In this document: piece by piece, positions 52,668 to 62,512 of the stretch
Layout: the number at the start of each line of letters is the position of its first letter
Position numbering within the stretch: position 1 is the stretch's first letter
Assembly: GCA_964531385.1 (NCBI GenBank)
Contig: CAZHGC010000013.1
Location: forward strand, 5,629 to 69,628
Length of the DNA: 64,000 bases
Origin: MGBC114079 sp964531385
GTDB lineage: Bacteria > Bacillota > Clostridia > Lachnospirales > CAG-274
Reading direction: 5' to 3'
The notes under the pieces: model-generated
The model's database searches: none
Seen by the model: only the letters and a program-made list of their open reading frames with translations
Told to the model about the DNA's origin: nothing
Position numbers and translations under genes: made by a program

Positions 52668-54041
52668 TTATTTTTGTTCTTGTTCTTTTTTTTCTCTCCA
52701 GCCCGGCTTATTAACCTGTTTTGCACGAGCGATTGACAAAGAGCCTTCAGGAACATCGAATGTAATTGTTGAACCGGCTGCCGTAAAGGCATCGTCTTTA
52801 ATTACAACAGGGGCAACAAGGTTTGTGTTGCAACCTATGAACGCTCTGTCTCCGATAGTTGTTCTGAATTTATTTTTGCCGTCATAATTAACCGTAACAG
52901 TTCCGCAACCGAAGTTTACATTCTTTCCAACATCTGCATCTCCAACGTATGTTAAATGTGAAACTTTTGTTCCGTCATCGATTGTTGAATTTTTTATTTC
53001 AACAAAATCGCCAATTTTAACGTGTTCGCCAATTTTTGAATTTGGACGAAGATATGCAAAAGGTCCAACTGTTGTATAGTTGTCAACTTCAGCACTTAAC
53101 AAAACAGATGCTTGAATTGTTACGCAATCTTTAATAATTGAGTTTGTAATTCTTGAATTTGGGCCGATAACACAATCTGTTCCAATTTCTGTTTTTCCCT
53201 CAATTACAGTTCCCGGAAGAATAACCGTATCCGGTTTTATAACAACATCTTTTCCGATGTATGTGTTGTCCGGATCTTCAATTGTAACGCCGTTAATCAT
53301 ATGTTGTTCGTTAATTCTTCTTTTCATAACTTTTGTTGCTTCAGCAAGCTGAAGTTTTGAGTTAATTCCCAAAAATTCATCGTTATCAGGAGCAATCATA
53401 ACGCCAACGTTAAGCCCTTTATTTTTCATAATTTCGAGGGTATCGGTTAAATAATATTCATTTTGTGCATTATCGTTTTTAAGCTCTTTGAAAGCTTCAA
53501 CAAGGTCTGCCGATTTGAAAACATAAACACCTGTGTTAATTTCTTTAACAGCCTTTTCTTCATCGGTTGCATCTTTATGCTCAACAATTTTATCAAACGA
53601 ATTATTTTTTCTTATAATTCTTCCATAACCTGTTGGGTCATTTAAAACAACGGAAATAACCGTTGCCGAATTTTGATTTTTTCTGTGAACCTCGAAAAGT
53701 TCTTTAATTGTTTCAGATTTGATTAACGGAATATCTCCGCAAAGAACGAGAACATCTCCTTCGTTTCCGATGAATTTTTCTGCCTGCATAACTGCGTGAC
53801 CTGTTCCAAGCTGTTCTTTTTGAATTGCAAATTCGGAAACACTGTCGCCAATCATTGCTTTAACCATTGCACTTTGATGACCTATAACAGCACAAATTGA
53901 TGTTGCTCCTGCATCTTTTGCCGCTTCAATAACGTAATCAATCATCATTTTATCGAGAACCTTATGTAAAACTTTCGGAACTTTTGATTTCATTCTTGTT
54001 CCTTGACCTGCAGCCAAAACAACAACTTTAGTATCGTTCAT
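52668..54041 (-). CDS. glmU: Bifunctional UDP-GlcNAc pyrophosphorylase / glucosamine-1-phosphate acetyltransferase
   Basis: GlmU makes UDP-GlcNAc for peptidoglycan. The 457-residue protein has an N-terminal nucleotidyltransferase domain (VVLAAGQGTRMKSKVPKVLH in adjacent parts, VLCGDIPLI) and a C-terminal left-handed beta-helix with hexapeptide repeats (from about 250; SHLTYVGDADVGKNVNFGCG). The start is ATG at 54041, seven bases after GAGGTG. prs follows after about 40 bases. Confidence 0.97.
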   Translation of the reverse strand: MNDTKVVVLAAGQGTRMKSKVPKVLHKVLDKMMIDYVIEAAKDAGATSICAVIGHQSAMVKAMIGDSVSEFAIQKEQLGTGHAVMQAEKFIGNEGDVLVLCGDIPLIKSETIKELFEVHRKNQNSATVISVVLNDPTGYGRIIRKNNSFDKIVEHKDATDEEKAVKEINTGVYVFKSADLVEAFKELKNDNAQNEYYLTDTLEIMKNKGLNVGVMIAPDNDEFLGINSKLQLAEATKVMKRRINEQHMINGVTIEDPDNTYIGKDVVIKPDTVILPGTVIEGKTEIGTDCVIGPNSRITNSIIKDCVTIQASVLLSAEVDNYTTVGPFAYLRPNSKIGEHVKIGDFVEIKNSTIDDGTKVSHLTYVGDADVGKNVNFGCGTVTVNYDGKNKFRTTIGDRAFIGCNTNLVAPVVIKDDAFTAAGSTITFDVPEGSLSIARAKQVNKPGWREKKEQEQK

Positions 54042-54110
54042 AAAAAAACACCTCATTACTTGTAATATTTATTTTTTAATTCGGCAAAATTTACGCCAAA
54101 TGTTGAAAAA

Positions 54111-54683
54111 TCAGTCTCTTGCAAATTTTTTAATTTCTGTTTCATAGAGATTATTTCCAAAACTATCAATTATAACAATTCCGGGAAAGTTGCAAACTTC
54201 AAGCTTATGGATTGCCTCTGCTCCCAAATCGTCATATGCAATTACTTCACATTTTGTTATATGGCTTGAAAGCAAAGCACCCGCACCGCCAACAGCACCG
54301 ATGTAAACAGCTTTGAATTTTTTCATTGCATCAACAACTTCTTTACTTCTTGCACCTTTGCCAATCATTGCTGTTAGCCCAAGCTCAATTGTTTTTGGAG
54401 AATAGGAATCCATTCTGTAGCTTGTTGTTGGCCCAACCGAACCTATTGGCTCGCCCGGCTTTGCGGGGGCAGGGCCGGCAAAATAAATTGTTTGATTTTT
54501 TATATCGAAAGGAAGTTTTCCGCTTGTTTCATAATCTTCAAGCATTCGTTTATGGGCGGCATCTCTTGCTGTGTAAATTGTTCCCGAAATTTCGACAATA
54601 TCGCCCGCTTTAAGTTCTTCCGCCATTTCTCTTGTAATTGGCGTTGAAATTTTTATAACTTTTTTGCCCTCGGCTTTTTCCAT
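54111..54683 (-). CDS. Class I fumarate hydratase, beta (C-terminal) subunit
   Basis: The 190-residue protein matches the beta domain of iron-sulfur fumarase/L-tartrate dehydratase: STPITREMAEELKAGD, YFAGPAPAKPGEPIGSVGPTTS in adjacent parts, MIGKGARS and GGAGALLSSHI. With the alpha subunit it hydrates fumarate to malate. The start is ATG at 54683 after AGGAG. The alpha subunit, normally next door, lies 3.5 kb upstream on the same strand, beyond two unrelated genes. Confidence 0.92.
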   Translation of the reverse strand: MEKAEGKKVIKISTPITREMAEELKAGDIVEISGTIYTARDAAHKRMLEDYETSGKLPFDIKNQTIYFAGPAPAKPGEPIGSVGPTTSYRMDSYSPKTIELGLTAMIGKGARSKEVVDAMKKFKAVYIGAVGGAGALLSSHITKCEVIAYDDLGAEAIHKLEVCNFPGIVIIDSFGNNLYETEIKKFARD

Positions 54684-54757
54684 TTTCCCGCAACTCCTTT
54701 TTTTAAAATTTCTTTGGCAATGCCTCTTTTTTGATGTTACTCTTGCCAAATTTATTT

Positions 54758-55711
54758 TTAATTATCATTTTTTCTTTTTTGGCTTGAAAGCATATTCAAA
54801 TCAATTATAAAATTCTGTTTATCTTTTTTAACGATAACTTCAAGGATTAAACCAATTGCCCAACAAATTACACCGATTGAGGCAAACCCAACCGAAACGA
54901 TGAGCGTTGGAAACCTTTCAACAACACCTGTTCTGAAGAAATCGGTTAAAACAACCGTAAAAAATCCGGCGGAAACAAGGAGAAGAACAAGCCCTATAAT
55001 TCCAAAGAAGAAAAACGGTTTGTAATCTCTCAACATTCTGAAAATTGTTTTTAGAACTTTTATTCCGTCTGAAAAAGTGTTAAGTTTTGAAACACTTCCC
55101 TCGGGTCTGTCACGATATTGAACCGGTATTTCACGAAGATTAAATCTTTTGTCAAGTGCATTAATTGTCATTTCTGTTTCAATTTCAAATCCACTTGAAA
55201 TAATTGGCATCATTTTTACAAATTCATAGCTGAAAGCTCTGTAACCGGTCATAATATCTTTAACATCACTTTTGAAAAGCTTATTTATAAGCCCTCTTAC
55301 AAGAACATTTCCGAAATTATGGAAAGGTCTTTTATTTTCTGTGAAATATGTTGATGAAAGCCTGTCGCCAATTACCATATCAACGTCTTCTTCAAGAACA
55401 AGGCGAACCATTTCCGGTGCATATTCTGCCGGATATGTATCATCTCCGTCAATCATAATATAACAATCCGCATCGATTTGGCGGAACATACTTCTTACAA
55501 CATTTCCTTTTCCTTGACGATATTCTTTTTTAACAATAACGCCATTATAGGAACTTGCAATTTCCGATGTTTTATCTGTTGAGTTGTTGTCATAAACGTA
55601 AATAACCGCATTTGGAAGAACTTTTTGAAAGTCTTCAATAACTTTTCCGATTGTTTTTTCCTCGTTATAGCAAGGCACCAAAACGGCAACTTTTTTTTCT
55701 TTGGTGTTCAT
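54758..55711 (-). CDS. Family 2 glycosyltransferase, dolichyl/polyprenyl-phosphate sugar transferase type
   Basis: The 317-residue protein has the GT2 domain (VLVPCYNEEKTI, YVYDNNSTDKTSEIA, MIDGDDTYPAEYA, MTGYRAFS) and two C-terminal membrane helices (about 232-258 and 270-298). Such enzymes charge undecaprenyl phosphate with one sugar for use outside the cell. The adjacent multi-membrane protein is a natural acceptor enzyme. The start is ATG at 55711 after GGAGG. Confidence 0.9.
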   Translation of the reverse strand: MNTKEKKVAVLVPCYNEEKTIGKVIEDFQKVLPNAVIYVYDNNSTDKTSEIASSYNGVIVKKEYRQGKGNVVRSMFRQIDADCYIMIDGDDTYPAEYAPEMVRLVLEEDVDMVIGDRLSSTYFTENKRPFHNFGNVLVRGLINKLFKSDVKDIMTGYRAFSYEFVKMMPIISSGFEIETEMTINALDKRFNLREIPVQYRDRPEGSVSKLNTFSDGIKVLKTIFRMLRDYKPFFFFGIIGLVLLLVSAGFFTVVLTDFFRTGVVERFPTLIVSVGFASIGVICWAIGLILEVIVKKDKQNFIIDLNMLSSQKRKNDN

Positions 55712-55744
55712 TTTTTCATTTTCCTCCTAAAATAAAATCCCTTT

Positions 55745-57880
55745 TTACAACCAAAATTGAACAAGATGTGCAACTGTGTAATGAACAGTTGGGTTAGCAT
55801 TGTATAAAGCATTATCACCATAGAAGAATATGGTTGCAAAATCGTAATAAAAGCTGAACGCAAGCCCGCAAAGCAAAACTGTGTACAGATGTTTTCGCAA
55901 ATAATCGTTTACTCTTTCAAAAAGGCTTAAAACAAGTATTATTGCCGGAATGAACATAAGCCACGCAAAATCGGTCATATATCTTTGCAAAAGACCGGCA
56001 AGCTGTGTATCGGCAATAACAATTATAATGGAAGAGCAAATGCTTACAAGGCAAAACGCAAAAAGACCTTTAAGCTTTAATGTTTTCTTAAATTTAAATA
56101 CAAAAAGATTTATGCACAAAATAAAGTGATTGAACAAAATTCCGCCAAATAAATATTCGTGAATTGTTCTTCCCATATAATTTGTGTAGAACCATACATC
56201 GCTTATAAACGGAAATCTTGGGCTGTATGCAGGGGGCTGGAACAAATATGTAAAAATTCCGAGCGTTGTTCTTCCCAAAACAATTCCTCGACTTGTCATA
56301 TCATTTGTTGTTAAGTTATAGTTTGCTCCAAAATCGAACACAGAGTCAAATCTGATGTAGTTATAGTACATAACTCCCGCCGCAATGATAACATATGGAA
56401 GCACAAACGCAAGCGTACTTTTTATACTTTTTTTCGAAAACAACATTCTTTCTTTGAAAACGATGTTGTAGAACAAAGGAATTGCCAAAAACGAGCCCAT
56501 TAAAATTTGCGGTCGACACCCAGCAACCAAAGCCATACACAAAGAACCCGCACAGAGTCTCCAATTGATAAAACCTTTGAACTTTGTTTTTGAAATCATT
56601 CCGACAACTTCGTCATTATCGTTTTCCGTTTTTGTATATTTAAAAGATGACAGCCAAAAATACAGCCCCGAAATTGAGAACATTATTGCCATTATAATTG
56701 GCAAAGAATAGAAATCGGGTCTTTTTAAAATGTACATTATTCCACAGCTGTCGATAAAGAAAAAACTTAAAAGAACGTATGTTATAAACGGAACATTTTT
56801 AAACCACCGTTTTATGATTTGGCTTACAAGCCCCAAAACAGAAAAAATCATAATGCAGGCAGTTATTACAATTCCGGCAAACGTTGGAAAATCGAACCCT
56901 GTTAAAGCTTTGAAAGGCAAATAGAACGTTAAAACAGGCACAATTCCGAAATAAACGTAATATTTACCGTTGTAATAGGCTCTGTCCCACAAGAATTTTT
57001 CGCCAGCTTCTTTCAAAACCTGTTTTCGCAACTCGTTGTCATATGGATTTTCCATTGACTTTAAGGCTTCCGATGGTTCTTGGTCGAGATAAACGTGGCC
57101 GTCCAAAATTGCATCTGTCAGCCTTTGATATTGCAAATGGTGCTCATATTTTGTAAAAACAAAATTTGGGTTGCACAAGCTTACGCCTATGAAGCCGAAT
57201 ATATGTGTTGCAATTATTATTCCGAGAACCAATTTTTGTTTTTTCGATTTTAAATTTAAAATATGGCTGTAGAAAGGCGAATTTGGCCTAACTATATAAA
57301 CGGCAAGCATAATCAAAAAAACAACCGCAAGCCTTGCAAAAGAAAAGAACATTGGATATTTTGCGTTGATTTTCATACTTTCTATAACAAATCGGTTATT
57401 TTCACCGGCATTGATTTTAACCTTTAATTTTTCGCTTTCTCCGCTTAAATTAAGGCTTATATACTTGCTTTTTTCAACATCTCTTACAATGTCTCTTTCA
57501 GGCAAATCGTAATAAAGTGCATTTGCTTCATCTGTTGCCGAAAGTTTAACAACAGTTTTTTTATTTTGGTAGCTTTTTGTTTTTACGTTTGCAATATCTA
57601 TGTAGATATTATCGATTTCTTTATTTATGTTGAGAATTTCAAACGATTTTTCTTTATCGTCCGTTACAACAAATGACGGTTTTAATTCATCTCCGTCAAG
57701 AATCCACTTATTATCCGGCTCAAATAACAAGCCGTCGTTAAATTTAACGTCATTAATATCGACAACCATTTCTTCGTTTCCCATTGTTTCGTAAAATCTG
57801 AAATTAAAAACGAAAACTTCAAGTGCAAGCGATATTAAAAAGATAATACAAACGCTTTTTAAAAATTTTTTTCTGTTCAT
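55745..57880 (-). CDS. Large membrane protein, probable GT-C type glycosyltransferase
   Basis: The 711-residue protein has one N-terminal helix, an external domain of about 150 residues, then about ten membrane helices. Between them lies YQRLTDAILDGHVYLDQEPSE and YYNGKYYVYFGIVPVLTFYLP, a pattern I know from uncharacterised clostridial GT-C-like proteins. It probably transfers a lipid-linked sugar made by the GT2 gene next to it to a wall or surface polymer. The start is ATG at 57880 after GAGGAG; an ATG at 57904 has no binding site. Confidence 0.75.
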   Translation of the reverse strand: MNRKKFLKSVCIIFLISLALEVFVFNFRFYETMGNEEMVVDINDVKFNDGLLFEPDNKWILDGDELKPSFVVTDDKEKSFEILNINKEIDNIYIDIANVKTKSYQNKKTVVKLSATDEANALYYDLPERDIVRDVEKSKYISLNLSGESEKLKVKINAGENNRFVIESMKINAKYPMFFSFARLAVVFLIMLAVYIVRPNSPFYSHILNLKSKKQKLVLGIIIATHIFGFIGVSLCNPNFVFTKYEHHLQYQRLTDAILDGHVYLDQEPSEALKSMENPYDNELRKQVLKEAGEKFLWDRAYYNGKYYVYFGIVPVLTFYLPFKALTGFDFPTFAGIVITACIMIFSVLGLVSQIIKRWFKNVPFITYVLLSFFFIDSCGIMYILKRPDFYSLPIIMAIMFSISGLYFWLSSFKYTKTENDNDEVVGMISKTKFKGFINWRLCAGSLCMALVAGCRPQILMGSFLAIPLFYNIVFKERMLFSKKSIKSTLAFVLPYVIIAAGVMYYNYIRFDSVFDFGANYNLTTNDMTSRGIVLGRTTLGIFTYLFQPPAYSPRFPFISDVWFYTNYMGRTIHEYLFGGILFNHFILCINLFVFKFKKTLKLKGLFAFCLVSICSSIIIVIADTQLAGLLQRYMTDFAWLMFIPAIILVLSLFERVNDYLRKHLYTVLLCGLAFSFYYDFATIFFYGDNALYNANPTVHYTVAHLVQFWL

Positions 57881-58215
57881 CTTTCTGCTCCTCTTAAAAT
57901 TCATTTTTCAGCAACTTTTGGATATCTTGATTTTTTAAGCTAAAATTAAATGTCGTGAAAAATTTTATTATGATTTTGAGCTTGTTGTTTTTTTCTTTTA
58001 ATTTTTTTACAACAATACAACTGAAAAGATTATACTCAAAACCGCAAAGCAAAGCAAGCCTTTTTGTTTAATATTTTTTGTACAATTTGCGAACGACAAA
58101 AAATTTAACACAAAATTAAGCCTATTATATAATACATTATAAAAAGTTTAAATACAATATTGGGAATTAAAAAACGCAAAGTTTATTTTACGTTTTTTTG
58201 TCGTAATCAAAAATC
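57881..58215. other. AT-rich spacer in front of the membrane GT gene
   Basis: About 335 bases without a gene. Near its right end a stem of AAACGCAAA/TTTACGTTT type (about 58172-58196) is followed on the minus strand by T residues, and probably terminates the fumarase alpha transcript. Confidence 0.5.
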
Positions 58216-59058
58216 TTATATTATTTTTTCGCCATGTCTTGTTACGTGACAACTTATGTTTATTGCAACAGGAAGCCCTGCAATATGTGTTGCAAAAGTT
58301 TCGATATTTAAGCCCAAAACGGTTGTTGTTCCGCCAAGACCTTGTGGACCAATTCCTGTTTTATTTGCTTTTTCAAGAAGTTCGTTTTCAAGTTCTTTTA
58401 TGTATTCAATTTCCGAATGACTTCCGACTTCTCTTAAAAGTGCTTTTTTTGCAAGGTATGCACTCATTTCGAAATTTCCACCTATTCCAACGCCGACAAC
58501 CATTGGTGGGCAAGGGTTTGGTCCGGCAAGCTTAATTGTTTCCAAAACGGCATTTTTAACACCCTCAATTCCTTGAGACGGCTTTAACATATATATTTTG
58601 CTCATATTTTCACTTCCAAAGCCTTTTGGTGCAACCGTTATTTTTATTTTATCACCTGAAACAATGTTGTAATGAATTATTGCGGGGGTGTTGTCTTTTG
58701 TATTAACTCTTTTAAGAGGGTCTTTAACAACGGATTTTCTTAAATAACCCTCTGTGTAGCCCTGACGAACACCTTCATTTATTGCATCGGTTATGTTTCC
58801 GCCAACAATATGAACGTCTTGCCCGATTTCAACGAACACAACCGCCATTCCTGTATCCTGACAAATCGGTTTCATTTTATCTTTTGCTATTTCTGCATTT
58901 TTCATAATTTTTTCGAGAATATCTTTCCCTATTTCAGAGGCTTCATTTTCTGCCGATATTTTTAAAGAGTTGTATACATCATCGTTTAAGATGCAATTTG
59001 AACTTATGCAAAGTTCCTTAACGGTTTTTATAATTTCATTGATATTTATTTCTCTCAT
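58216..59058 (-). CDS. Class I fumarate hydratase, alpha (N-terminal) subunit
   Basis: The 280-residue protein matches the 4Fe-4S alpha domain: PICQDTGMAVVFVEIG (first cluster cysteine), GFGSENMSK, GPNPCPPMVVGVGIGG (second) and the late cysteine in NISCHVTRHG. All three cluster cysteines are present. It forms an enzyme with the beta subunit at 54.1-54.7 kb. The start is ATG at 59058 with AAAGGAGC upstream. Confidence 0.93.
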   Translation of the reverse strand: MREININEIIKTVKELCISSNCILNDDVYNSLKISAENEASEIGKDILEKIMKNAEIAKDKMKPICQDTGMAVVFVEIGQDVHIVGGNITDAINEGVRQGYTEGYLRKSVVKDPLKRVNTKDNTPAIIHYNIVSGDKIKITVAPKGFGSENMSKIYMLKPSQGIEGVKNAVLETIKLAGPNPCPPMVVGVGIGGNFEMSAYLAKKALLREVGSHSEIEYIKELENELLEKANKTGIGPQGLGGTTTVLGLNIETFATHIAGLPVAINISCHVTRHGEKII

Positions 59059-59095
59059 TTTTATGCTCCTTTTTTTGATTATTAAAAATACATTT

Positions 59096-60181
59096 TTATT
59101 TTTTTAAAGTTACAGCCTGACGTCCCATTTGTTTCCACGCTTTTATGAAACGACTTTTTTCTTTTTTGGAATACCCGCCCGATGACAACGGGTCATTTAT
59201 ATAAACATATTTATCGTCATAACCGACTATTAAAACAGAATGTTCGTCATATGTTATTTTAATTTCTCCGTCCGGCGTTATCCACGTTTCAAAGCTTTTT
59301 TGAGGAAGTTCGTCATATTTTGTGTTTATTATAACCCAAATTGGGCAATTTTTGTTTATGAAATAGTATAAATCTTCGAATTCACAGCCTGTTAAATCCA
59401 TTGCATCGTTGCCACCATATGTTTGAATTAAGGCAAAAATTGGGGTGTGGTAAACTCCAAGGCCTTTTTTTGAGTAATCGTATATATCTCCGACAAAGCC
59501 GTTGTTTGGATTTCCGAAATATATTTTTCCGTTTATATTGTTATATGGCGTTGTGTCTTTTTTGACAGCTGCCGCCAAAGCCATTTTGTCGGTTTTAATT
59601 CCTTTATAATTTAGAAGCATTGCAACGCTTGTTACTTCACAACCTCTTTTCAATTCGGGAAGTTGTTTTATATGCGGAACATTTTCAATTTTTTTGAAAT
59701 TTAAGTTTTCGTGATTGTTCCAGACAAATTTATTATTTCTTCTGTAGTATATATCGGCATATTTATTTTTTTTCGCAAAAAACGCCGCTTCCGCAAAAGA
59801 TTTGAAAACTGTGCAATTTTCATCATTTCCGTCAAGGTAAACGTTATATTGGGGGGTGTTGTCCCAAAGCCAGAAATTTCCGTTATAACGTTTTACAGAG
59901 GAATTTTCATATTTTGAGGCATATTCGACAGCTTCTTTATAATCGAAAAAACTATTTATCAGTTTATCGTTTTGATAAACTTGAAATTCTCCTTTATATG
60001 AATCTATTATGAGGTTATTTTTTTGAACTTCTTCTTGTTTTTTAGGCTCATTTTTTTCAAAATTGACAATTTCTTTAAATTCTTCATCGGAAAAAACAAA
60101 GAACACAGCAAAAATTCCGCAATTTAAAACAATTAAAATAAGTATCAAAAAAAATACCGTTATTTTTTCTAATTTTTTCAT
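59096..60181 (-). CDS. Membrane-anchored C39-family peptidase with two N-terminal repeats
   Basis: The 361-residue protein has one N-terminal helix (about 8-30). Two similar external modules follow (about 60-105 and 110-155; each ends FWLWDN or FVWNN). A C39-like papain-fold domain runs from about 165: the cysteine is in LKRGCEVTSVAMLLNY, the histidine in DEHSVLIVGYDD, then YINDP. It lacks an ABC exporter, so it is a surface peptidase rather than a bacteriocin processor. The start is ATG at 60181 after GGAGGG. Confidence 0.85.
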   Translation of the reverse strand: MKKLEKITVFFLILILIVLNCGIFAVFFVFSDEEFKEIVNFEKNEPKKQEEVQKNNLIIDSYKGEFQVYQNDKLINSFFDYKEAVEYASKYENSSVKRYNGNFWLWDNTPQYNVYLDGNDENCTVFKSFAEAAFFAKKNKYADIYYRRNNKFVWNNHENLNFKKIENVPHIKQLPELKRGCEVTSVAMLLNYKGIKTDKMALAAAVKKDTTPYNNINGKIYFGNPNNGFVGDIYDYSKKGLGVYHTPIFALIQTYGGNDAMDLTGCEFEDLYYFINKNCPIWVIINTKYDELPQKSFETWITPDGEIKITYDEHSVLIVGYDDKYVYINDPLSSGGYSKKEKSRFIKAWKQMGRQAVTLKK

Positions 60182-60439
60182 TAAACCCTCCAATTATCAA
60201 AATATTGTTTAAACAGACAACTTTATTTCGACAAATTTTATAAATTTTTTATAAATTTTTCTGTCTGAAGAAATTTAACCTAAATTTTAAATTTATAATT
60301 AGGTCATTTTATTTTATTTTGAAACATATTTTTTATTTGCAATTTAATTAATCGGCTTTTTATCTTCTCTTATTTTGAAAAATTATATCACACTTTTTAA
60401 AAAATTTATATAGTTTTTATTATTTAAATGAAAAATAAG

Positions 60440-60840
60440 TGTATATTGTTTATAACTTTATCCACAAATATTTGGTAATTGTTAATAATTTTATTTTTTT
60501 GTTATTTTTATTATTGATTATCCACATTTTTTTTGTTATTATATTTTTATTAATGTTAATAAATATCTTTGAGTTTAAGTTATTCACAATTTGTTGATAA
60601 CTCTGTTGATAACTTTGTTGCTTGTTTTGTTGTATACACCTTTTTCAGGTATTTTTTTTGCGAATAACTTGTTTGCACATTCTGTTGATAATGTTCGTTT
60701 TTTATTTTTGTTTCGTTTCTGTTTTTATGTTATCAACATTTTGTTAATTGTTGTTATCCACATTTTAACATAGCTTTACTTTTCAACAAACTCAGCTTTA
60801 TTTATTCACAATTTCATATCTAAAGAGGGGGAAACTCACT
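60440..60840. other. oriC, upstream half (DnaA boxes before dnaA)
   Basis: Perfect TTATCCACA boxes lie at 60458-60466, 60518-60526 and 60754-60762. TTATTCACA is at 60580-60588 and 60802-60810, TTATCAACA at 60730-60738, and opposite-strand TGTTGATAA at 60592-60600, 60604-60612 and 60683-60691. The whole segment is very AT-rich. This is the usual place of the Firmicute origin. The rpmH-rnpA genes often found on its left are absent; a peptidase gene is there instead. Confidence 0.9.
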
Positions 60841-62181
60841 ATGTACGACATATGGGCAAAAGCACTTGATTTAATTCAGGGCAACGTTGGACGAGTTGCT
60901 TTTGACACGTGGTTTAAAAATATTATTCCTATAAATATGACGGATTCTGTTTTTTCTTTTAAAGCAAGCAATCCCATTACCGAAGAAATGATTGTTGGAA
61001 AATATATTCCCATAATTAAAGACGCTCTTGTTTCCGTTACAGGGAAAAATTTCAATATTATTGTTAAACACAACATTGATTCTTCCAACGATTCTTTATC
61101 AAAAAAAGGTTCTGACTTGAAAGACGACGATACATTTAATACTTATGTTTCTTCTCCTTTAAATTCAAGATATGTTTTCGAAAATTTTGTTGTTGGAAAC
61201 AGCAACCAGCTTGCTTATGCCGCTTCTGTTGCCGTTGCAGAAGCTCCCGGAGTTACATATAACCCTCTTTTTCTTTACGGAAACGTTGGTTTGGGAAAAA
61301 CTCACCTTATGCATTCGATTGCTCATCATATCCTTGAAAACAACCCTTCAGCGAAAGTTGTTTATGCTTCTTGCGAAACTTTCCTTAATGAGCTTATTGG
61401 TGCAATTCAGAACAAAACGACCGATGCTTTTAAAAATAAATATCGTAAAGTTGATGCTCTTTTAATTGATGATATTCAATTTATCGCTTCAAAAGAGGCA
61501 ACTCAGGTTGAATTTTTCCATACATTTAATGCAATTTGGGAGCTTAACAAACAAATTATTATTTCGAGCGACCGCCCCCCAAAGGAAATTCCAACCCTTG
61601 AAGACCGCCTTCGTTCAAGGTTTTCCTGCGGATTGATTGCTGATATTCAGCCTCCGGATTTTGAAACAAGAACGGCAATATTGAAACGAAAAGCTAAAAT
61701 GGACGGAATTACTATGCCCGAAGAGGTTTTCAGATTTACCGCAAAAACAATTTCTTCAAGTATTCGAGAGCTTGAGGGTGCTTTGACAACAATAAACGCA
61801 TATGCTCAGCTTACAAATAAGGAAATTACCGTTGAGCTTGCAAAAATTGCTCTTAAAGATATGATTATAAATTCTGAAAAACAGGATTTATCAATTGAAT
61901 ATATTCAAAATACGGTTGCCGATTATTTTGGCATTTCAACGGAAGATTTGAAAGGTAAAAGACGAAGCAAAAACATTGTTTATCCAAGACATATTGCAAT
62001 GTATTTTTGCCGAAAGATGCTTGATGATTCTCTTTCCGATATTGGAAACGCTTTTGGCGGAAGAGACCATTCAACCGTTATTAACGGATATGAAAATATT
62101 AAATCGGGTCTTGAAAATGCTTCTAACCCCGGCGTTTTGAAAAATGTTTCCGAAATTGAAGCAATTTTGAAAAAAGATTAA
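60841..62181 (+). CDS. dnaA: Chromosomal replication initiator DnaA
   Basis: DnaA-ATP binds the origin boxes and opens the duplex. The 446-residue protein has domain I (about 1-75), a short linker and the AAA+ domain with Walker A GNVGLGKTHLM and Walker B LLIDDIQF. Domain IV has a helix-turn-helix and the DnaA signature GRDHSTVINGYENI near the end. The start is ATG at 60841 after AGAGGGGG. It is flanked on both sides by DnaA boxes. Confidence 0.98.
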   Translation: MYDIWAKALDLIQGNVGRVAFDTWFKNIIPINMTDSVFSFKASNPITEEMIVGKYIPIIKDALVSVTGKNFNIIVKHNIDSSNDSLSKKGSDLKDDDTFNTYVSSPLNSRYVFENFVVGNSNQLAYAASVAVAEAPGVTYNPLFLYGNVGLGKTHLMHSIAHHILENNPSAKVVYASCETFLNELIGAIQNKTTDAFKNKYRKVDALLIDDIQFIASKEATQVEFFHTFNAIWELNKQIIISSDRPPKEIPTLEDRLRSRFSCGLIADIQPPDFETRTAILKRKAKMDGITMPEEVFRFTAKTISSSIRELEGALTTINAYAQLTNKEITVELAKIALKDMIINSEKQDLSIEYIQNTVADYFGISTEDLKGKRRSKNIVYPRHIAMYFCRKMLDDSLSDIGNAFGGRDHSTVINGYENIKSGLENASNPGVLKNVSEIEAILKKD

Positions 62182-62224
62182 TTGTTTCTGTTTTTTTAGA
62201 GAAACGTTCTTGTTTTTGCTTTTT

Positions 62225-62262
62225 CGAGCGATTTGGCAAAATTTTGGCTATCGCTCGTTTTT
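62225..62262 (+). terminator. Terminator between dnaA and dnaN
   Basis: CGAGCGAT (62225-62232) pairs with ATCGCTCG (62250-62257), followed by TTTTT. dnaN therefore probably has its own promoter in the box-rich spacer. Confidence 0.75.
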
Positions 62263-62277
62263 GCGTAAAAATTATTT

Positions 62278-62430
62278 TGTTGATAAGCTGTTTAAATAAT
62301 GTTAATAAGTTCGTTGGTAAAAATTGGTTGTTAATTTTGTTGATAAGTTTTTGAGGTTGCGGTTGGTTATCCACAGGGTTATCCTGTTGATAAATCCCCC
62401 GAGAGCCTTTGTTTGGCGTTGATATCCACA
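62278..62430. other. oriC, downstream half (DnaA boxes between dnaA and dnaN)
   Basis: Perfect TTATCCACA is at 62367-62375. TGTTGATAA is at 62278-62286, 62338-62346 and 62385-62393. Partial boxes TATCCACA (62423-62430) and a following TATCCACG complete the set. Boxes on both sides of dnaA make a bipartite origin like that of Bacillus subtilis. Confidence 0.8.
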
Positions 62431-62512
62431 TATCCACGCCATTATTACTATTACTATTATTAATTAAATATATATTTATTGATGTTTGTCCACGAAAGGA
62501 GTTTTTCTTGTT

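Noticed and set aside
60182..60840. rpmH-rnpA next to oriC
   Set aside because: No short basic L34-like frame was found on the minus strand left of dnaA; the first gene is the C39 peptidase.
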